Assembly: GCA_017861495.1 (NCBI GenBank)
Contig: JAGFXW010000102.1
Location: 1 to 8,140, forward strand
Length of the DNA: 8,140 nucleotides
Source: Bacillota bacterium
Lineage (GTDB): Bacteria > Bacillota_C > Negativicutes > CTSoil-072
Reading direction: 5' to 3'
Part shown: positions 7,343 to 8,140 of the stretch, piece after piece
Position numbering within the stretch: position 1 is the first letter of the stretch
Layout of the letters: every line of letters begins with the position of its first letter
Notes under the pieces: generated by a model
Told to the model about the DNA's origin: nothing
Database searches by the model: none
The model's input: the letters and a program-made list of their open reading frames with translations, nothing else
Translations under genes and position numbers: made by a program

Positions 7343-8140
7343 GAAACGTTGCCTCCTGTTTGATTAATCGTTACTTGCAAATACTGTCTTGTAGAGGGCA
7401 GAACCTTTCCCCGCTCTGCCTGACGATAACCACCTACCCATAAAATCCCCTGTTGGTCGCAAATAAGAGGGATGGAATCTCGAATATCAGCAGGTATTTT
7501 ATGATCAATAAGAAAGCTTTTTAATTTCTTGCCGCCAGTTGATCCTAAAGGCCAAAACCGATCACCAGGCAATCTCGCCCGTACGAATAACGGCAAAAAT
7601 AATTTGCTCTGGTCAAATACCGCCACATTCTTGTTGCTTATCTTATTCCACTCCGTCACAGTCTCCGTTAATACAATAATTCCCATTTCTTTGATTTCTG
7701 TTTTGCCGGGAACCGTGAGGCCAAATATCAACGTTCTGTCAGCGCTCTGCGTTACAAACTGTTCCATCGAAATGTCAATGGTTTGATATCCGCGCTTCGC
7801 AAGCAACCCACCGGGCAAGCGAAGCATTTTTCCTACTTGGCAACAGTTTACCATCTCTATCAGTTTTTCCACATGATAGAAAGAGATTCCTTTTAAATGT
7901 CCTTGTTTTTTTTTAATTACCGTACGAAAAAATTCTCTTTGCAGGGCAATGTGAAGATTTTTTATGCCGTTTAGCCGGATAATGGCGTTCCCGTCCTCCA
8001 TTGCTGTTGTTTCCGCCAGCAACCGTTGCGCCGCCTGTTGAAAAAAATCGTTCTGTTCCGCCATGATTGCCGCAGTCCGGCACAAAGTATCGCTGATTGC
8101 CGGATTGTATTCGCGCGCCAGCATTGGCAACAATTCCAAT
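7336..8140 (-). CDS. tilS: tRNA(Ile)-lysidine synthase, C-terminal part (5' end outside window)
   Basis: Modifies the wobble cytidine of tRNA-Ile(CAU) to lysidine, using ATP and lysine, which changes its decoding from AUG to AUA. About 267 C-terminal residues are visible; the N-terminal PP-loop ATPase domain (SGGxDS) lies beyond the right edge, so the first in-frame TTG at 8139 is an internal Leu codon. The fragment begins with the helical linker typical of the family (ELLPMLAREYNPAISDTL). It ends with the TilS C-terminal domain: RARLPGDRF (187-195 of the fragment), KKLKSFLID (204-212), KIPADIRDSIPL (214-225) and ILWVGGYR (232-239). These are the characteristic positions for tRNA acceptor-stem recognition. 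The reading frame is intact to the TAG stop, which overlaps hpt. Confidence 0.95.
   Translation of the reverse strand, partial: LELLPMLAREYNPAISDTLCRTAAIMAEQNDFFQQAAQRLLAETTAMEDGNAIIRLNGIKNLHIALQREFFRTVIKKKQGHLKGISFYHVEKLIEMVNCCQVGKMLRLPGGLLAKRGYQTIDISMEQFVTQSADRTLIFGLTVPGKTEIKEMGIIVLTETVTEWNKISNKNVAVFDQSKLFLPLFVRARLPGDRFWPLGSTGGKKLKSFLIDHKIPADIRDSIPLICDQQGILWVGGYRQAERGKVLPSTRQYLQVTINQTGGNVSC

Noticed and set aside
1..8140. CRISPR arrays, tRNA or rRNA genes, insertion sequences, phage or defence genes
   Set aside because: I saw no repeat-spacer pattern, cloverleaf-like gene, transposase or inverted terminal repeats; the window is nearly filled by housekeeping genes.

Overview
All recognisable genes in this window lie on the minus strand, so transcription runs from high to low coordinates. 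The gene content and order (tilS-hpt-ftsH, then coaX and dusB), the strong AGGAGG-type ribosome binding sites, the TTG and GTG starts and the sigma-A-like promoters point to a Firmicute (Bacillota). A Negativicutes-type or Clostridia-type anaerobe is my best guess; no marker in the window fixes the genus.

Right block (8140 to about 4630). This holds the 3' part of tilS (tRNA-Ile lysidine synthetase), hpt (hypoxanthine phosphoribosyltransferase) overlapping it by 7 nt, and ftsH (membrane AAA+ zinc protease). ftsH has its own promoter (TTGTTA-17-TATAAT) and ends in a strong intrinsic terminator. This is the classical Firmicutes tilS-hpt-ftsH cluster.

Middle and left block (about 4602 to 175). 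An operon of birA, bioY, coaX, dusB and an unrecognised gene starts at a strong promoter (TTTACA-17-TATAAT). A near-perfect 13-bp inverted repeat with a 12-bp central gap (14 bp between the 12-bp core arms) overlaps this promoter and matches the known architecture of BirA biotin operators. The first product, BirA, keeps its N-terminal winged-helix domain. The reading is that biotin-bound BirA represses its own gene, the biotin transporter gene bioY and the genes behind them (CoA synthesis, tRNA dihydrouridine synthesis and the unknown protein). The operon closes with an intrinsic terminator whose loop is the stop codon of the last gene.

Left edge (145 to 1). A separate promoter drives a gene of which only 23 codons are in the window. 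Two TGTG(TA)CACA-like palindromes lie right at its predicted transcription start, a likely operator.

Most of the window is conserved housekeeping. The points worth a second look are the BirA operator and how far its control extends, the unknown protein with a possible LON/PUA-like N-terminal half, and the palindrome pair in front of the left-edge gene.
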